In this document: in pieces, positions 7,401 to 7,767 of the stretch
Layout of the letters: each line of letters begins with the position of its first letter
Numbering within the stretch: position 1 is the stretch's first letter
Assembly: GCA_021784975.1 (NCBI GenBank)
Contig: JAJYGU010000396.1
Span: forward strand, 1-7,767
Source: Planctomycetota bacterium
GTDB taxonomy: Bacteria > Planctomycetota > Planctomycetia > Pirellulales > Thermoguttaceae
Length of the DNA: 7,767 nucleotides
Direction of reading: 5' to 3'
Notes under the pieces: generated by a model
What the model saw: the letters and a program-made list of their open reading frames with translations, nothing else
Database searches by the model: none
Told to the model about the DNA's origin: nothing
Translations under genes and position numbers: made by a program

Positions 7401-7496
7401 CTGGTCGTCGGCGTCGTCGGCCCGCACCAGGGCAGCCCCTGCCAGCACCAGCCAGGCGATCCCGAGGAGCATCGATCGGCGCAGTGTGCCGGCCAT
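4461..7496 (-). CDS. Large exported tetratricopeptide-repeat protein
   Basis: The protein has 1011 residues. Residues 1-26 look like a signal peptide: MAGTLRRS, a hydrophobic core LLGIAWLVLAGAALV, then VRA before DD, a good signal peptidase I site. From about residue 28 to the end I can divide the chain into about 26 units of 35-40 residues. Each has the TPR pattern of alternating small and hydrophobic positions and often ends in a loop like F-x-x-x-(F/Y)-P. Examples are AVEEFRVFLQKYPNDP near the N-terminus and ARRLYQRILTVYPKTP near the C-terminus. There is no other domain, so it is probably a long alpha-solenoid scaffold in the periplasm. The first units resemble the BamD/CpoB (YbgF) style of TPR. 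The gene lies 12 nt after an upstream gene and overlaps the exbB-like start (ATGA), so a role with the ExbBD complex is likely, as CpoB acts with Tol-Pal. The start lacks a good Shine-Dalgarno; M9 is an alternative that would keep the signal peptide. Confidence 0.9.
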   Translation of the reverse strand: MAGTLRRSMLLGIAWLVLAGAALVRADDADDQFAVAAAQYNRRQWKLAVEEFRVFLQKYPNDPRAHQSVFFLGEALLQSRNFDEARRQFQQYAALEPAGRFAGPALFRAGEAAFLDGKLEAAHVDLERFQAKFPNDKLNAYAVSYLGEMALSRRAPAQAISLFRQGLQRFPESRLQDDYKIGLARALEEQGQTAEAERLYQAVAQSASPRADMAEFYLGALQYAAGKYDRACQTFSAFENRLAQSPWAPNARLGDGQAWLKRDRPEEAIKQFEAVAADRQLGVEARYWIGLAQEAKKDWVAAAKTLQTLSDANPSHPLMPAMRFHAGEALLAAGETPAAIQQFDAVLTLPAGKPISPDSLATWQPQALRGKTQALLQAKDYAAADRAAADFARRFPRSPLNDDVRRLSARGLIERKQFARAAAMLQPMLSSAHGSKADLENRYLLALADDGLKRRQEALAMLLPVVQRADASLKADAQLAQGSLLLSLKRYPQAAVALEAFLAASPSGDAAVKGMGELAICYARMKQLDKAKRIYARLSEQYARHPLLLPTTEQLAQAAYEANDTDWSRELSRHLASSNAAPEYRLQGKLGLAWNLFKTGKLPEAAAAFDDVLKAAPPEATAAEAALVRGQVLEQMGRADAALAMYDQVIAKYPKSQQHADALLAAARLRDKLQQYPASAADYQRLVRNHPQFADLDAVLYEWAWVLQELHRTNDSMQRFQQLHDTCPRSRFWADATYRMAQEAFRAKQYDRSAALAREVLGRPGDPRVREYAAYLLGQVAVARRDWLKARVAFEAFTRQFPGSNRRMVAEFWTAEALYRQNDFRAAGRRFDALAKQSDGPQRQSWMAMIPLRRAQLLARENHWDEAYQIAAKIAADFPGFEQQYEVDYVMGRCLANQADFEGARREYQKVINSAAGAKTETAAMAQWMIGESFFHQKNYAAARREYLRLEILYAYPTWQAAALLQAGKCNELLGEADEARRLYQRILTVYPKTPFAEQARKKLQNRSKQA
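4474..4478 (-). promoter_or_regulatory. Shine-Dalgarno site of the exbB-like gene
   Basis: The minus strand reads AGGAG here, 9 nt before the ATG at 4464 and inside the last codons of the TPR gene. It supports that start and a translational hand-over at the ATGA overlap. Confidence 0.7.
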
Positions 7497-7508
7497 TCGC
7501 CCGCCCCA

Positions 7509-7767
7509 TCAATAATTCGTGCCCTTGCCCGGATCGAGATTCCCCACCATGTGGAGGTGATCGTGGTCGATGTAGACCACTTCCTGGGCATCTTCGTTGG
7601 TGGTGGTGTAGGGGATCGGCCAACCTACGTGAGTGATCTCGGTGAAGGAGACGATGCACTTGTAATGGCAGTGGTGGAGCTGGGCGGGTCCGACCAGCGG
7701 AAATACCCGCGGCGGATCGATATAGTCGGCGATGGGCTCGCAGACGATGTGGACATTGGTGCGTTGC
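7509..7767 (-). CDS. Unidentified protein, C-terminal 85 residues (5' end outside window)
   Basis: One minus-strand frame is open from the right edge to TGA at 7511-7509 and gives 85 residues. It begins QRTNVHIVCEPIADY, includes VGPAQLHHCHYKC (residues 25-37), GWPIPYTTTNEDAQEVVYID (48-67) and HDHLHMVGN (68-76), and ends in KGTNY. I do not recognise a named family. The composition is protein-like and it is the only sensible frame here. H31, H32, C33, H34, C37 and the later HDHLH cluster could bind metal or a cofactor, or form disulfides if the protein is exported, but this is a guess. The stop lies only 12 nt before the TPR gene, so it is probably an earlier gene of the same operon. My impression is that similar proteins occur widely in planctomycetes, which I could not check. 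Confidence 0.7.
   Translation of the reverse strand, partial: QRTNVHIVCEPIADYIDPPRVFPLVGPAQLHHCHYKCIVSFTEITHVGWPIPYTTTNEDAQEVVYIDHDHLHMVGNLDPGKGTNY

Overview
The window is two unrelated pieces of bacterial DNA joined at about position 520-530. The short left piece (1 to about 520, plus strand) carries the 3' part of rph (RNase PH) and the first ~39 codons of rdgB (non-canonical purine NTP pyrophosphatase). Their wording and tight rph-rdgB overlap look alphaproteobacterial, most like Sphingomonadales. The rest (about 525 to 7767, all genes on the minus strand) reads as a planctomycete, probably Pirellulales-like. The main reason is the gene set: a large secreted TPR protein, an ExbB with an N-terminal secretory-type extension, ExbD, and a membrane protein ending in a prenyltransferase/squalene-cyclase-type repeat domain. 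The taxonomic calls come from memory of these families, not from a search. Both genes at the join (rdgB and tatA) are cut mid-frame, so the join is more likely an assembly or library chimera than a natural rearrangement.

Reading the minus strand from the right edge: (1) 7767-7509, the last 85 residues of an unidentified His/Cys-containing protein; (2) 7496-4461, a 1011-residue exported protein made almost entirely of about 26 TPR-like units; (3) 4464-3625, an ExbB/TolQ/MotA-family proton-channel subunit; (4) 3577-3152, its ExbD/TolR partner; (5) 3155-951, a 734-residue protein with two N-terminal membrane helices, a long Pro- then Gly-rich linker and a C-terminal alpha-toroid domain; (6) a near-consensus sigma70 promoter at 916-943, a leader of about 170 nt with a hairpin, and tatA from 735 down to the join. 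Genes 1-5 are packed with a 12-nt gap, an ATGA overlap, a 47-nt gap and a second ATGA overlap, so they look like one operon. tatA appears to be a separate transcription unit.

The operon has the layout of a Tol/Ton-type energy-transducing system: an ExbB-ExbD proton channel, a periplasmic TPR protein (compare CpoB/YbgF in Tol-Pal), and a third protein in the TonB/TolA position. The second membrane helix of that third protein carries the Ser-x-x-x-His spacing (S55, H59) that TonB and TolA use to couple to their proton channels, and the residues before it suggest the same in-to-out orientation. Where TonB or TolA would end in a small receptor-binding domain, this protein has a roughly 340-residue toroid domain. 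The inference is an ExbBD-driven machine spanning the cell envelope with an unusual effector domain. This is the most interesting content of the window. Every non-coding gap is shorter than 300 bases. I saw no tRNA, rRNA, CRISPR array or insertion sequence.
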